From positions 1,243,001 to 1,307,000 of the forward strand of contig NC_011989.1 of assembly GCF_000016285.1 (NCBI RefSeq): a DNA stretch of 64,000 bases, given 5' to 3'. Source of the DNA: Allorhizobium ampelinum S4 (lineage in GTDB: Bacteria > Pseudomonadota > Alphaproteobacteria > Rhizobiales > Rhizobiaceae). This document shows positions 34,403 to 44,097 of this stretch, one piece after another. The position numbers and the translations under genes are program-made. Under the pieces are notes generated by a model. The model had not been told where the DNA came from, did not search any database, and was given only the letters and a program-made list of their open reading frames with translations. Numbering within the stretch: the stretch's first letter is position 1; every line of letters starts with the position of its first letter.

Positions 34403-35347
34403 ATGGGTGTCGCATTTACATTTCCGGGCCAGGGCAGCCAGGTCGTCGGAATGGGCAAGGATCTGGCTGAGGCTTTTCCGGAAGCCCGCACGGTTTTTGA
34501 AGAAGTGGACGATGCACTCGGCGAGAAATTGTCGGACGTGATGTGGAACGGGTCCGTTGAGGATCTGACCCTGACGGCCAATGCCCAGCCGGCGCTGATG
34601 GCTGTGTCCATCGCGGTGCTGCGGGTCATGGAAGCGCGTGGTTTTTCGCTGGCGCGCAAAGTGTCCTATGTCGCGGGCCACTCGCTCGGTGAATATTCGG
34701 CGCTCTGTGCCGCTGGTACGTTCAGCCTTGCCGACACCGCTCGCCTGTTGCGCATTCGTGGCAATGCCATGCAGGCCGCCGTTCCGGTCGGTGCCGGGGC
34801 CATGGCGGCAATCCTGGGTCTTGAGCATGGCGACGTCGAAAAGGTCTGCAAGGCGGCCAGCAGCGACGGCCCGGTGCAGATCGCCAATGACAATGGCGGC
34901 GGCCAGCTGGTGATTTCCGGCGCGAAGGCTGCCGTGGAAAAGGCATCAGTGCTTGCGATGGAAAAAGGCGCCAAGCGCGCCATCATGCTGCCAGTCTCGG
35001 CGCCATTCCATTCGACGCTGATGGGTCCGGCAGCCGATGCCATGGCTCAGGCTTTGGCGACGGTCGAGATGAAGGCGCCTGTCGTGCCGTTGATCGCCAA
35101 TGTCGTCGCCGTTCCGGTAAGCGACCCGAACGAGATCCGCCGCCTGTTGGTGGAGCAGGTGACGGGGCAGGTGCGCTGGCGTGAAACGGTAGAATGGTTC
35201 AGCCACAATGCCGTCTCGGTTCTCTATGAGATTGGCGCAGGCAAAGTGCTGAGCGGCCTGGTGCGGCGCATCGACAAGAATATCACCGGCACGGCGGTCG
35301 GTTCGCCAGCTGATATCGAAGCGGCCCTGACCGCGTTGATGTCTTAA
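34403..35347 (+). CDS. fabD: Malonyl-CoA:ACP transacylase
   Basis: A 314-residue FabD that loads malonyl onto acyl carrier protein. FPGQGSQ opens the protein, the nucleophile Ser94 is in GHSLGEY, and the catalytic His lies in VSAPFHSTLM near residue 199. Start at 34403 with GGGAG about 7 bases upstream. First gene of the fabD-fabG-acpP-fabF block; a separate promoter is expected from the 205-base divergent spacer. Confidence 0.98.
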   Translation: MGVAFTFPGQGSQVVGMGKDLAEAFPEARTVFEEVDDALGEKLSDVMWNGSVEDLTLTANAQPALMAVSIAVLRVMEARGFSLARKVSYVAGHSLGEYSALCAAGTFSLADTARLLRIRGNAMQAAVPVGAGAMAAILGLEHGDVEKVCKAASSDGPVQIANDNGGGQLVISGAKAAVEKASVLAMEKGAKRAIMLPVSAPFHSTLMGPAADAMAQALATVEMKAPVVPLIANVVAVPVSDPNEIRRLLVEQVTGQVRWRETVEWFSHNAVSVLYEIGAGKVLSGLVRRIDKNITGTAVGSPADIEAALTALMS

Positions 35348-35478
35348 GCCATCTGGTTTGCGGCCTGCCGGGGCTGGTAGCTTATGCCGGTCGCTTATGA
35401 ATGCACAATGCAGAAGTTTCTAACATGAGGCTGGCGTTTCGCAGGGCGGAACCGGGTTTCAAGCAACGAGGATTGAAC

Positions 35479-36216
35479 ATGTTCGATTTGACCGGCCGCA
35501 AGGCCCTGGTAACCGGTGCAACCGGCGGCATCGGCGAAGAAATCGCCCGCATGCTGCATGCGCAAGGCGCAATCGTCGGTCTGCATGGCACCCGCGTCGA
35601 AAAGCTGGAGGCGCTGGCCGCCGATCTCGGCGAGCGTGTAAAGATTTTTCCCGCCAATCTCGCCGACCGCGATGAAGTGAAGGCACTGGGCGAAAAGGCT
35701 GAAGCAGAACTGGAAGGCGTCGACATTCTCGTCAACAATGCCGGCATCACCAAGGACGGCCTGTTCGTGCGCATGTCGGATGCCGATTGGGACAGCGTGC
35801 TGGAGGTCAACCTGACCTCGACATTCCGCCTGACGCGGGAACTGACCCATCCGATGATGCGCCGCCGCTATGGCCGGATCATCAACATCACGTCGATTGT
35901 CGGCGTGACTGGCAATCCCGGCCAGGCCAATTACTGTGCCTCCAAGGCTGGCATGATCGGCTTTTCCAAGTCGCTGGCCCAGGAAATTGCCGCGCGCAAC
36001 GTCACGGTCAACTGTATTGCACCGGGCTTTATCGAAAGCGCCATGACCGGCAAGCTGAACGATAAGCAGAAAGACACCATTATGGGGGCAATCCCCATGA
36101 AACGCATGGGAACGGGAGCCGAGATTGCGTCTGCCGTTCTCTACCTGGCCTCTTCGGAAGCGAGCTATGTCACCGGCCAGACACTGCATGTGAATGGCGG
36201 CATGGCAATGATCTGA
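35479..36216 (+). CDS. fabG: 3-oxoacyl-ACP reductase
   Basis: A 245-residue SDR that reduces beta-ketoacyl-ACP in fatty acid elongation. GATGGIGEE is at residues 13-21, NNAGIT near 86, the catalytic Ser in NITSIVG near 138 and YCASKAGMIGFSK (Tyr-x3-Lys) near 151. FIESAMT and the C-terminal YVTGQTLHVNGGM are typical of FabG. GAGGA lies about 7 bases upstream of the start at 35479. It is 131 bases past fabD. Confidence 0.97.
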   Translation: MFDLTGRKALVTGATGGIGEEIARMLHAQGAIVGLHGTRVEKLEALAADLGERVKIFPANLADRDEVKALGEKAEAELEGVDILVNNAGITKDGLFVRMSDADWDSVLEVNLTSTFRLTRELTHPMMRRRYGRIINITSIVGVTGNPGQANYCASKAGMIGFSKSLAQEIAARNVTVNCIAPGFIESAMTGKLNDKQKDTIMGAIPMKRMGTGAEIASAVLYLASSEASYVTGQTLHVNGGMAMI

Positions 36217-36511
36217 AGACAAGCCAAAACCCGGTTAATTGGTCTGGGAACAACCAGAGGGCATCGATTTTCGGGCTTTCCGGCAGACTTAAACCATGTT
36301 AATCGGGCGGGGACTGTGAGCAGTCGTCCCGGAAATGGCCAGAAAATGGCCACGAAATGGAAGGTCTTGCGCCTGACCGTGAGCACGGAACGAACGTGTG
36401 CAGAGCGGGTTCAACGCAAATGCCGGCGACGTCTTCGGACCCGCGGGCGCAAAACAGGGTGGGAACGTCATCACGGCATTCCCTTTTATATTAGAGGTCG
36501 AGGAAACCGAC

Positions 36512-36748
36512 ATGAGCGATATCGCAGAACGCGTAAAGAAAATTGTTATTGACCATCTGGGCGTTGAAGCCGACAAGGTCGTTGAAGGCGCAAGCTTCAT
36601 CGACGATCTCGGTGCAGACTCGCTCGACACGGTCGAACTGGTCATGGCGTTCGAAGAAGAATTCGGCGTCGAGATCCCCGACGATGCAGCTGACTCCATC
36701 CTCACGGTTGGCGACGCTGTCAAGTTCATCGAAAAGGCTCAGGCTTGA
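36512..36748 (+). CDS. acpP: Acyl carrier protein
   Basis: A 78-residue ACP that carries growing acyl chains on 4'-phosphopantetheine. The attachment Ser37 is in [10 protein letters not shown] and the usual acidic helix II follows ([13 protein letters not shown]). GAGGAAA lies just upstream of the ATG. The 295 bases before it, back to fabG, hold no gene and probably a promoter, since ACP is normally expressed strongly. Ends 18 bases before a GC hairpin. Confidence 0.98.
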
Positions 36749-36766
36749 TCCTTGATCTTCCTGAGA

Positions 36767-36828
36767 GGGGCGGGCGCCTGTCCGCCCCCTTCAAAGGACC
36801 TGCAAGCAAATCATGCACCTGCGGTCCT
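36767..36828 (+). terminator. Terminator hairpins after acpP
   Basis: GGGGCGG (36767-36773) pairs with CCGCCCC (36782-36788), loop of 8. A second inverted repeat AGGACC (36795-36800)/GGTCCT (36823-36828) follows and leads into GTTTGTTTT. Together they likely end the acpP transcript before fabF. Confidence 0.6.
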
Positions 36829-36991
36829 GTTTGTTTTGACGTTGTTTTCAGGTTTCACAGTCGTACCTCATCCTGGATGACGGTCAATCGGGCTGGAAAT
36901 CTCTAATCCGTTGCATGTTTTCACCTTCAATCGAGGCGGATTGAGGGGGCATGCGTTAGCATTTGATTGTTTGAGTGGGGTGAACGGGCGA

Positions 36992-38254
36992 ATGAGACGT
37001 GTCGTTATCACCGGTACCGGCATGGTATCTCCTCTTGGCTGCGGTACGGACGTCACCTGGACGCGGCTTCTTGCCGGCCAGAACGCTGCCCGCAAGGTAA
37101 CCGAATTCGAGGTCGAGGATCTTCCGGCCAAGATCGCGTGCCGCCTTCCCTTTGGCGACGGTACAGACGGCACATTCAATGCCGATGACTGGATGGAGCC
37201 GAAGGAACAGCGCAAGGTCGATCCTTTTATCGTTTATGCGATGGCCGCCGCTGAAATGGCATTGGCCGATGCTGACTGGAAGCCTCAGACCGACGAGGAC
37301 CAGATTGCTACCGGCGTGCTGATCGGTTCGGGTATTGGTGGCATCGAAGGCATTGTCGAAGCCGGCTATACGCTGCGCGACAAAGGTCCGCGCCGTATTT
37401 CCCCCTTCTTCATTCCTGGCCGTCTGATCAACTTGGCCTCCGGTCATGTTTCCATCCGCCACAAGCTGCGCGGTCCGAACCACTCCGTGGTCACCGCCTG
37501 TTCGACGGGCGCCCATGCTATCGGCGATGCCAGCCGGTTCATCGCTTTCGGCGATGCCGACGTGATGGTGGCCGGTGGTGCTGAATCGCCGATCAGCCGG
37601 ATTTCGCTGGCCGGTTTTGCCGCCTGCAAGGCCCTGTCCACCCAGCATAACGACGATCCGCAAAAGGCTTCGCGCCCCTATGACAGAGACCGCGACGGTT
37701 TCGTGATGGGCGAGGGCGCCGGGATCGTGGTGCTTGAGGAGTTGGAACATGCCAAGGCGCGTGGTGCGAAGATCTATGCCGAAGTGGTGGGCTATGGCCT
37801 GTCCGGCGATGCATTCCATATCACGGCACCTGCGGAAGACGGCGATGGCGCATTCCGGTGCATGACCATGGCGCTGAAGCGCGCTGGGATGACGGCTGCC
37901 GATATCGACTATATCAATGCCCATGGCACATCGACCATGGCCGATACGATTGAGCTTGGCGCTGTTGAGCGGCTGGTCGGTGCGTCCGCCTCGAAGATTT
38001 CGATGTCGTCGACCAAATCGGCGATCGGGCATCTTCTGGGGGCAGCCGGTGCGGTCGAAGCGATCTTCTCGGCGCTTGCCATTCGGGACGGCATCGTTCC
38101 ACCGACGCTGAACCTCGATACGCCGGATGTGGACAGTGCCATTGACCTCGTGCCGCATCAGGCCCGAAAGCGCGATGTGCGGGTGGCCCTGTCGAATTCC
38201 TTCGGGTTCGGTGGCACCAATGCATCGCTGGTGCTGCGCCGCTTCGAAGGCTAG
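36992..38254 (+). CDS. fabF: 3-oxoacyl-ACP synthase II
   Basis: A 420-residue condensing enzyme. The catalytic triad is visible: Cys in VTACSTGAHA near residue 165, His in NAHGTSTMADT near 309 and His in SAIGHLLGAAG near 346. GVLIGSGIGG and NSFGFGGTNASL are typical of FabF. It extends acyl-ACP with malonyl-ACP. Its stop runs straight into a dispersed palindromic repeat. Start at 36992 by family; the longer frame is not needed. Confidence 0.98.
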   Translation: MRRVVITGTGMVSPLGCGTDVTWTRLLAGQNAARKVTEFEVEDLPAKIACRLPFGDGTDGTFNADDWMEPKEQRKVDPFIVYAMAAAEMALADADWKPQTDEDQIATGVLIGSGIGGIEGIVEAGYTLRDKGPRRISPFFIPGRLINLASGHVSIRHKLRGPNHSVVTACSTGAHAIGDASRFIAFGDADVMVAGGAESPISRISLAGFAACKALSTQHNDDPQKASRPYDRDRDGFVMGEGAGIVVLEELEHAKARGAKIYAEVVGYGLSGDAFHITAPAEDGDGAFRCMTMALKRAGMTAADIDYINAHGTSTMADTIELGAVERLVGASASKISMSSTKSAIGHLLGAAGAVEAIFSALAIRDGIVPPTLNLDTPDVDSAIDLVPHQARKRDVRVALSNSFGFGGTNASLVLRRFEG

Positions 38255-38302
38255 AGTTTGCCTGAGGAAAAGCGGAGACCGGTTTTCCCGAAAAGACTAA
38301 CG
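38252..38302. repeat. Stop-codon-linked palindromic repeat, copy B
   Basis: Starts at the fabF TAG stop: AGTTTG, GAGGAAAA, a short core, ACCGGTTTTCCC, then AAAAGACTAACG. Same design and same position relative to the stop as the copies after rfbD, holC and ndk. The GGAAAA arm can pair with TTTTCC to form a hairpin. Confidence 0.75.
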
Positions 38303-38593
38303 GCAGCTTCGAGAGCGACGGGCCAAACGCTTGTGCTTCTGTGATTCAGGCCTTGGTCATGCTCTCAATCCCGACCAGTCGGAAAAATAGATCCCCTGCC
38401 TTTTCTGAAAGGCAGGGGTAGAGTATGAAGCTCTGCCGGGCCGATGCTGTTTCGTGGTAAGGGCAGAGGATGGGCTTGAAGGTCTGGTTTCAACCCCTGC
38501 CGTCGCTACAACGCCGGAAGACATGTCTCCGGAACCCGCTTTTGCCGTAATGCTTGCCCAAAAGCACCATGACCGAACAGAAGAGGAGTGCCG

Positions 38594-39832
38594 GTGAGCG
38601 ATCGCGTCGACCAGGAAGCCAACCGTTCCAGCAATGGTGGCGAACAGCAGCCCCAAAATCAAAACCAGGCGGCAAAAGGGCCTTTCATCCCCAAATCGCC
38701 CTCGGAAGCCCTGAGGCCGGAGCGGGTGCCGCAACCGCCGCGTCGTTCGCGGCGCGCGCGCAGCCAGTTGGTGGTGTTCCTGAATTTCGTGATGACCTTG
38801 CTGGTCTTTGCCTGCATTGCCGCAGTTGCTGCCTTCTATTACGTGGTCTCTGCGTTTCAGGACCCCGGTCCGCTCCCGACCAACGCCAATTTTCTGGTTC
38901 GCAACGGCGCGGGCGTCTCCGAGATCTCCACCAGCCTTGAGCGCAATGGCATGATTTCCGATGCGCGGATTTTCCGTTACATGACATCGACCTATCTGCA
39001 TGACGGCGATACGTTGAAGGCTGGCGAATACGAGATCAAGGCCGGCGCCTCGATGAAGGATATTCTCGAGCTGCTGCGGTCGGGCAAATCCATTCTCTAT
39101 TCGGTGACGCTGCCGGAGGGTCTGACGGTCAAGCAGATGTTCGACCGGCTGGCCAAGGATGAGACGCTCGAAGGCGATCTGCCCAAGGCGCTGCCGCCTG
39201 AGGGAAGCCTGCGCCCGGATACCTATAAATTCACCCGGGGCACCAAGCGGCAGGAGGTCGTCGATCAGATGCTCGACGGACAGAAACGTCTTGTCGATCA
39301 GATCTGGGCCAATCGTTCCCCCGACCTGTCCTTGAAGACCAAGGAGCAATTCGTGGTTCTGGCTTCCATTGTCGAAAAGGAAACCGGCAAGGATGATGAG
39401 CGGGCCCATGTGGCCTCGGTGTTCCTCAACCGGCTGCAGAAGGGCATGCGGCTGCAATCGGACCCGACCATCGTTTACGGGTTGTTCGGCGGTGACGGCA
39501 AACCTGCTGACCGGCCGATCTACCAGTCGGACCTGCAGAAGCAGACGCCCTATAATACCTATGTGATCAAGGGCCTGCCGCCGGGACCGATTGCCAATCC
39601 AGGCCGCGCGGCGCTGGAGGCGGTTGCCAATCCCTGGCGCACCTCCGATCTGTATTTCGTCGCAGATGGCACTGGCGGTCACGTCTTTGCATCGACCCTC
39701 GATGAGCATAATGCCAATGTCAGACGTTGGCGCAAGCTGGAGGCGGATCGGGGTGCAGATCCGGGTCAAGCTGTCGATGGCCAGCCCGAAGCGGATCCTG
39801 ATCAGGCTCCAAAGCCGGCGAAGAAAAAATAA
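38594..39832 (+). CDS. mltG: Endolytic transglycosylase MltG
   Basis: A 412-residue YceG/MltG that cuts nascent glycan strands to set peptidoglycan chain length. The N-terminal about 50 residues are charged and cytoplasmic (PQNQNQAAKGPF). One transmembrane segment (VVFLNFVMTLLVFACIAAVA) follows near residues 58-77. The periplasmic domain carries VEKETGKDDERAHVASVFLNRL with the catalytic Glu near residue 260, then LQSDPTIVYG. Start at GTG 38594 with AGGAG about 6 bases upstream. The Asp/Pro-rich C-terminal tail is probably disordered. Confidence 0.95.
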   Translation: MSDRVDQEANRSSNGGEQQPQNQNQAAKGPFIPKSPSEALRPERVPQPPRRSRRARSQLVVFLNFVMTLLVFACIAAVAAFYYVVSAFQDPGPLPTNANFLVRNGAGVSEISTSLERNGMISDARIFRYMTSTYLHDGDTLKAGEYEIKAGASMKDILELLRSGKSILYSVTLPEGLTVKQMFDRLAKDETLEGDLPKALPPEGSLRPDTYKFTRGTKRQEVVDQMLDGQKRLVDQIWANRSPDLSLKTKEQFVVLASIVEKETGKDDERAHVASVFLNRLQKGMRLQSDPTIVYGLFGGDGKPADRPIYQSDLQKQTPYNTYVIKGLPPGPIANPGRAALEAVANPWRTSDLYFVADGTGGHVFASTLDEHNANVRRWRKLEADRGADPGQAVDGQPEADPDQAPKPAKKK

Positions 39833-39887
39833 CGTGACGCGGCTGGCCGGATGACCGGTCAAACGTAGCTGCGATGGAAGACACACG

Positions 39888-40778
39888 ATGACATTGCAAT
39901 CCATGACCGGGTTCGCCCGCAATGAAGGTCAGATCGGCCGCTATCGTTTTGCCTGGGAGCTGCGTTCGGTCAATGGCAAGGGGCTGGATGTGCGGCTTCG
40001 TCTGCCGCCGGGCCTGGAAGACATGGAAACCGACGTCAAGGCGGCGGTCGCCTTGCTGCTGTCTCGCGGCAATGTGCAGGTTGGCCTGAGCCTGACGGCC
40101 AGCGACAACCGCATGGAAGCGGTGGTCAACCGCGATGCGCTGGATGCCGTTCTGGAGTTGCGTGCTCAATTGGGGCCGGGCATCGTCTCTGCCGAACCAT
40201 TGTCGCTCGACACGCTTTTGTCCATCCGTGGCCTTGTCGATCTGCGCGAGGCGCAGGAGGACGGCACACAACTGGCTGCACGGCGGCAAATGCTGCTGGG
40301 CGAGCTGCAAACCGCCGTCGCCGCACTTGCTGAGATGCGGTCGCACGAGGGCCTTGCCTTGCAGGCGGTCCTGCTCGCACATATCGATGAAATCGAGCGA
40401 CTGGCCTTGGTCATCGAGGCTGATCCATCCCGCAGCCCGGACGAGATCGCACGACGGCTGGCCACGCAGATCAGCGCGTTGCTGGCGTCCGCGCCTGTTT
40501 TGGACAAGGACAGGCTTTACGCCGAGGCTGCCTTGATGGCAACCAAGGCCGATCTGCGCGAGGAGATCGACCGGTTGAAGGCGCATGTGGCTGCAGCTCG
40601 GTCCCTGCTGCGCGCTGGCGGTCCGGTCGGGCGCAAGCTTGATTTTCTGGCGCAGGAATTTAATCGCGAATCGAATACCATCTGCTCCAAATCCAATTCC
40701 GCCGCGGTTACGGCGGCCGGGATCGAATTGAAGGTCGTCATCGACCAGTTCCGCGAGCAGGTCCAAAATCTGGAGTGA
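39888..40778 (+). CDS. YicC family endoribonuclease
   Basis: A 296-residue YicC-like protein. The N-terminal domain begins MTLQSMTGFARNEG with ELRSVNGKGLDVRLRLP, and the C-terminal DUF1732 region has GRKLDFLAQEFNRESNTICSKSN and LKVVIDQFREQVQNLE. E. coli YicC is a ribonuclease implicated in small-RNA turnover. It lies 55 bases after mltG and 3 bases before gmk, so it is likely cotranscribed with gmk, a common pairing. Confidence 0.93.
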   Translation: MTLQSMTGFARNEGQIGRYRFAWELRSVNGKGLDVRLRLPPGLEDMETDVKAAVALLLSRGNVQVGLSLTASDNRMEAVVNRDALDAVLELRAQLGPGIVSAEPLSLDTLLSIRGLVDLREAQEDGTQLAARRQMLLGELQTAVAALAEMRSHEGLALQAVLLAHIDEIERLALVIEADPSRSPDEIARRLATQISALLASAPVLDKDRLYAEAALMATKADLREEIDRLKAHVAAARSLLRAGGPVGRKLDFLAQEFNRESNTICSKSNSAAVTAAGIELKVVIDQFREQVQNLE

Positions 40779-40781
40779 AAC

Positions 40782-41444
40782 ATGTCCATCGCAGCGTCCA
40801 AAAACGCCACCATTCCCAGGCGCGGCCTGATGCTGGTGATTTCCTCACCCTCAGGGGCGGGTAAATCGACCATTTCACGCACGCTGATGGATATCGACAA
40901 GCAGATCGGCATGTCGGTCAGCGTCACCACGCGCCAGCGCCGTCCGAGCGAAATCGAGGGCGTGCATTACCACTTCATTTCGCAGCGTGAGTTCGAGCGG
41001 CTCAAGGCCTCGGATGCGCTGCTGGAATGGGCGGAAGTGCATGGCAATTTCTATGGTACACCACGCGAGCCGGTTGAGGTGGCGATGTCAGAGGGACGCG
41101 ACATGCTGTTCGACATCGACTGGCAGGGCGCCCAGCAATTGCAAGAGAAGATGGCCGCCGATGTCGTCTCGGTCTTCATCCTGCCGCCGACCATGACCGA
41201 GCTGCAATCGCGCCTGCACCGCCGCGCCGAGGATTCCGAAGAGGTGATCCAGACGCGGCTGGCCAATTCCCGCTCCGAGATCGAGCATTGGCGTGAATAT
41301 GACTATGTCATCGTCAATGACGATCTGAATTCGGCCTTCGATGCTGTGCAGTCAATCGTCAAGGCCGAGCGCCTGCGCCGCGACCGCCGCCCGGGCCTGT
41401 TCGATTTCGTCAATAACCTGATTACGGAAGAGCCAAAGCTTTAA
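40782..41444 (+). CDS. gmk: Guanylate kinase
   Basis: A 220-residue kinase converting GMP to GDP. The P-loop [10 protein letters not shown] is at residues about 22-31, the GMP-binding [19 protein letters not shown] segment follows, and [11 protein letters not shown] and the Arg-rich [16 protein letters not shown] lid are present. Starts 3 bases after yicC, so it is coupled to it. Ends 62 bases before a methyltransferase gene. Confidence 0.98.
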   Translation: MSIAASKNATIPRRGLMLVISSPSGAGKSTISRTLMDIDKQIGMSVSVTTRQRRPSEIEGVHYHFISQREFERLKASDALLEWAEVHGNFYGTPREPVEVAMSEGRDMLFDIDWQGAQQLQEKMAADVVSVFILPPTMTELQSRLHRRAEDSEEVIQTRLANSRSEIEHWREYDYVIVNDDLNSAFDAVQSIVKAERLRRDRRPGLFDFVNNLITEEPKL

Positions 41445-41506
41445 TATAGGGTCAGGACTGGAGGGTCCGAACCAAATAGCCTATTCCTGGTGGCATGAGG
41501 AGAGAG

Positions 41507-42193
41507 ATGCCAATGGCGGAGAATGGTCTCGATAGCAGCTCGGGTGCGGCGATCTATTCGCCGCTGACCCTGAAGCTTTATGATCTCGTCGTGCTCGGTT
41601 TTTCCAACCGCTTCGCTTGGACATGCCCGACCCGCAAGGTGCTACTCCCGTTCTTCAAGGCGCATCTCAGTGACAATCATCTCGATGTCGGCGTTGGCAC
41701 GGGCTATTACCTTGCGGAGGCGGGGATCGGCCCGCATCAGAAGGTCAGCCTGCTCGACCTCAACCCGAACAGCCTGAAGGCGGCGCAGGCGCGCTTGGCC
41801 CGGTCTTTGGGCCGAGCGTGTAGCACCTATGTCGGTGACGTGATGCGACCGCAGCCGCTGCCGTCGGATTGCCGTTTTTCGTCAATTTCGCTGTTTTATC
41901 TCTATCACTGCCTGCCGGGCAGCATGGCGGAAAAGTCAGCTTCCATCGCCCATCTGTCGCCCTATCTGGAACCCGGCGGGGTGATATACGGGGCGACAAT
42001 CCTCGGCGAGAGCGCTGGCCATAACCACTATGGCCGACGACTGATGGCGGTCTACAATGCGAAGGGTGTTTTCGGCAATCGCCACGACACGCAGGAGGGC
42101 CTTACGGAGACGCTCAGTGCGCATTTTCAGGATGTGGACGTGCGCCGAAATGGCCGGGTCGCCCTGTTTACCCTGCGCGTCCCGAAGGCATGA
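41507..42193 (+). CDS. Class I SAM-dependent methyltransferase
   Basis: A 228-residue methyltransferase with the SAM-binding Rossmann motif DVGVGTGYYLAEAG near residue 62 and the acidic loop end LLDLNPNSL. SISLFYLYHCLPGSMAEKSASI is motif II-like, and GVIYGATILG follows. The start is uncertain between ATG 41507 and ATG 41513; a GAGGAGAGAG stretch precedes both. The substrate is unknown. It converges with rsmA with 28 bases between. Confidence 0.85.
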   Translation: MPMAENGLDSSSGAAIYSPLTLKLYDLVVLGFSNRFAWTCPTRKVLLPFFKAHLSDNHLDVGVGTGYYLAEAGIGPHQKVSLLDLNPNSLKAAQARLARSLGRACSTYVGDVMRPQPLPSDCRFSSISLFYLYHCLPGSMAEKSASIAHLSPYLEPGGVIYGATILGESAGHNHYGRRLMAVYNAKGVFGNRHDTQEGLTETLSAHFQDVDVRRNGRVALFTLRVPKA

Positions 42194-42221
42194 TCGGCGC
42201 GTTTGTTTGATTGAGTAGTGG

Positions 42222-43049
42222 CTACAGCAGATTGGCAATCCGGCAGAATTCCTCGACCGACAGGGTTTCTGCCCGGCGCGATGGATCGATTTCGGCGCGG
42301 TTCAGAAGCGCTTCACCACCCAGGGGCTTCAGGCTTGCACGCAGCATCTTGCGCCGCTGGCCAAAAGCGGCCTGGGTCAGTTTTTCCAGCTTGGCGATCT
42401 CGCACGGAATGGGGGCAGGGCGCGGCGTGAGATGCACCACTGTGGATGTCACTTTCGGCGGTGGTGTAAAGGCCTGTGGCGACAGGTCGAACGCCATATG
42501 GGCCTCAGTCCGCCAGCCGCAGAGTACACCGAGACGGCCATAATGGTCGTCGTCAGCTTCTGCCACAATCCGCTGGCCGACTTCCTTCTGGAACATCAGC
42601 GTCAACGAATCCCAGAAGGGTGGCCATTGGCGTGGCATCAGCCAGTTGATCAGCAATTGCGTGCCGACATTATAGGGCAGGTTGGCAACGATTTTCACCG
42701 GACCATCCGGGGCCATGGCCTCAAAGTCAGTCTTCAGGGCATCGCCCTCGATCACCTCGAGGCGGCCGGGATAATGGTCGGAAATCTCGGCCAGCGCCGG
42801 CAGGCAGCGGCTGTCGCGCTCTATGGCGATAACCTTCTTGGCACCCAGCGCCAGCAAGGCCCGCGTCAGGCCGCCTGGGCCTGGGCCGACCTCGAACACC
42901 GTCGCATTCGTCAGGTCACCGGCGGTGCGGGCGACTTTCTGGGTGATATTGAGGTCCAGCAGAAAATTCTGGCCGAGTGCTTTCTTTGCATCCAGCCCAT
43001 GGCGCTGGATAACGTCGCGCAGCGGCGGCAATCCGTCCAGAGCGGCCAT
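42222..43049 (-). CDS. rsmA: 16S rRNA (adenine1518/1519-N6) dimethyltransferase
   Basis: A 275-residue KsgA/RsmA that dimethylates two adenines of 16S rRNA helix 45. [15 protein letters not shown] opens the catalytic domain, [15 protein letters not shown] binds SAM near residue 52, and [11 protein letters not shown] near 124 is the target-adenine motif. The start overlaps the pdxA stop by one base (TGATG). Order surA-like/pdxA/rsmA matches the E. coli pdxA-ksgA arrangement. Confidence 0.97.
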   Translation of the reverse strand: MAALDGLPPLRDVIQRHGLDAKKALGQNFLLDLNITQKVARTAGDLTNATVFEVGPGPGGLTRALLALGAKKVIAIERDSRCLPALAEISDHYPGRLEVIEGDALKTDFEAMAPDGPVKIVANLPYNVGTQLLINWLMPRQWPPFWDSLTLMFQKEVGQRIVAEADDDHYGRLGVLCGWRTEAHMAFDLSPQAFTPPPKVTSTVVHLTPRPAPIPCEIAKLEKLTQAAFGQRRKMLRASLKPLGGEALLNRAEIDPSRRAETLSVEEFCRIANLL

Positions 43050-44089
43050 CAGACGGCCAATGCGTGGGTGAGGGCGGCCTTGCGGCTGATATCCACCGCC
43101 AGGCGTAGCGCCGCGACCAGGCTGTTTTCACGGGCAATACCCTGGCCGGCGAGGCCGAACGCGGTGCCATGGTCGGGCGAGGTGCGCACGAAGGGCAGGC
43201 CGAGCGTGACGTTGACCGAACCGTCGAAATCCAGGGTCTTGACCGGTATCAGCGCCTGATCGTGATACATGCAGACAGCGACATCGTAGCGGCGGCGCGC
43301 TTCCTCATGAAACATGGTGTCGGCAGGCAGCGGCCCGAAAGCATCGATTCCCTCTGCGCGCAGGATCTTGAGAGCCGGTGCGATGATCTCTTCGTCTTCG
43401 CGGCCCATCGCGCCGCCTTCGCCAGCATGGGGATTGAGCCCGGCAACGGCGAGCCGAGGCTCGGCAATGCCGAATTTGTCGCGCAGGTCGGCATGGGTGA
43501 TGCGACAGGTGCGAATGATCAGCTCTTCGCTCAGCGCTGGCGCCACCGCGCTTAGCGGCATGTGGATTGTGACCGGAATTGCCCGCAATTGCGCTCCGGC
43601 CAGCATCATCACAGGCATGACCGGGTGGCCTGTGGCCTTTTCGGCAAGAGCGGCCAAAAACTCGGTATGACCTGGAAAACCAAATCCGCCCTCATAGAGC
43701 ACGGATTTGGCGACGGGATTGGTCACGACCGAGCCAGCCTGACCTTTCAGGCAAAAATCAACCGCCATTTCAATGGCTGTTATCGTCGAGCGCGCGGTTG
43801 CAACATGCGGCTCGCCAGCCACGACATCGATACCAACAGGGATCGGCAGAACCGGAAACGCGGTTTCGAAAACCTCTGCCGCATCCTCTGCCCCGGTTTC
43901 CTTGAAGGGAATGTCCAGCCCCAGCAGTCTGGCACGGCTTTTCAGCACGGCTGGATCGCCCAGAAACAGGAATGGCGGCAGGTCGAGCGCCTTGCGCTTC
44001 GTCCATGCCACCAAGGCGATATCCGGGCCGATCCCCGCTGGATCGCCTTGGGTCAAGGCGAGGGGAAGACGCTGGCTGGTATCCGACAT
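43049..44089 (-). CDS. pdxA: 4-hydroxythreonine-4-phosphate dehydrogenase
   Basis: A 346-residue NAD-dependent enzyme of pyridoxal-phosphate synthesis. The metal-binding His residues are in FPGHTEFLA near 135, [15 protein letters not shown] near 270 and [14 protein letters not shown] near 300. [14 protein letters not shown] is the family opening. Start at 44089 gives family length; a longer TTG start would overlap the surA-like stop. It lies 8 bases after that gene and overlaps rsmA by one base. Confidence 0.96.
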   Translation of the reverse strand: MSDTSQRLPLALTQGDPAGIGPDIALVAWTKRKALDLPPFLFLGDPAVLKSRARLLGLDIPFKETGAEDAAEVFETAFPVLPIPVGIDVVAGEPHVATARSTITAIEMAVDFCLKGQAGSVVTNPVAKSVLYEGGFGFPGHTEFLAALAEKATGHPVMPVMMLAGAQLRAIPVTIHMPLSAVAPALSEELIIRTCRITHADLRDKFGIAEPRLAVAGLNPHAGEGGAMGREDEEIIAPALKILRAEGIDAFGPLPADTMFHEEARRRYDVAVCMYHDQALIPVKTLDFDGSVNVTLGLPFVRTSPDHGTAFGLAGQGIARENSLVAALRLAVDISRKAALTHALAV

Positions 44090-44097
44090 GATGATGC

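Noticed and set aside
38357..39922. A 521-codon minus-strand frame opposite mltG
   Set aside because: Antisense to a clear MltG with membrane segment and catalytic motif; no recognised features of its own.
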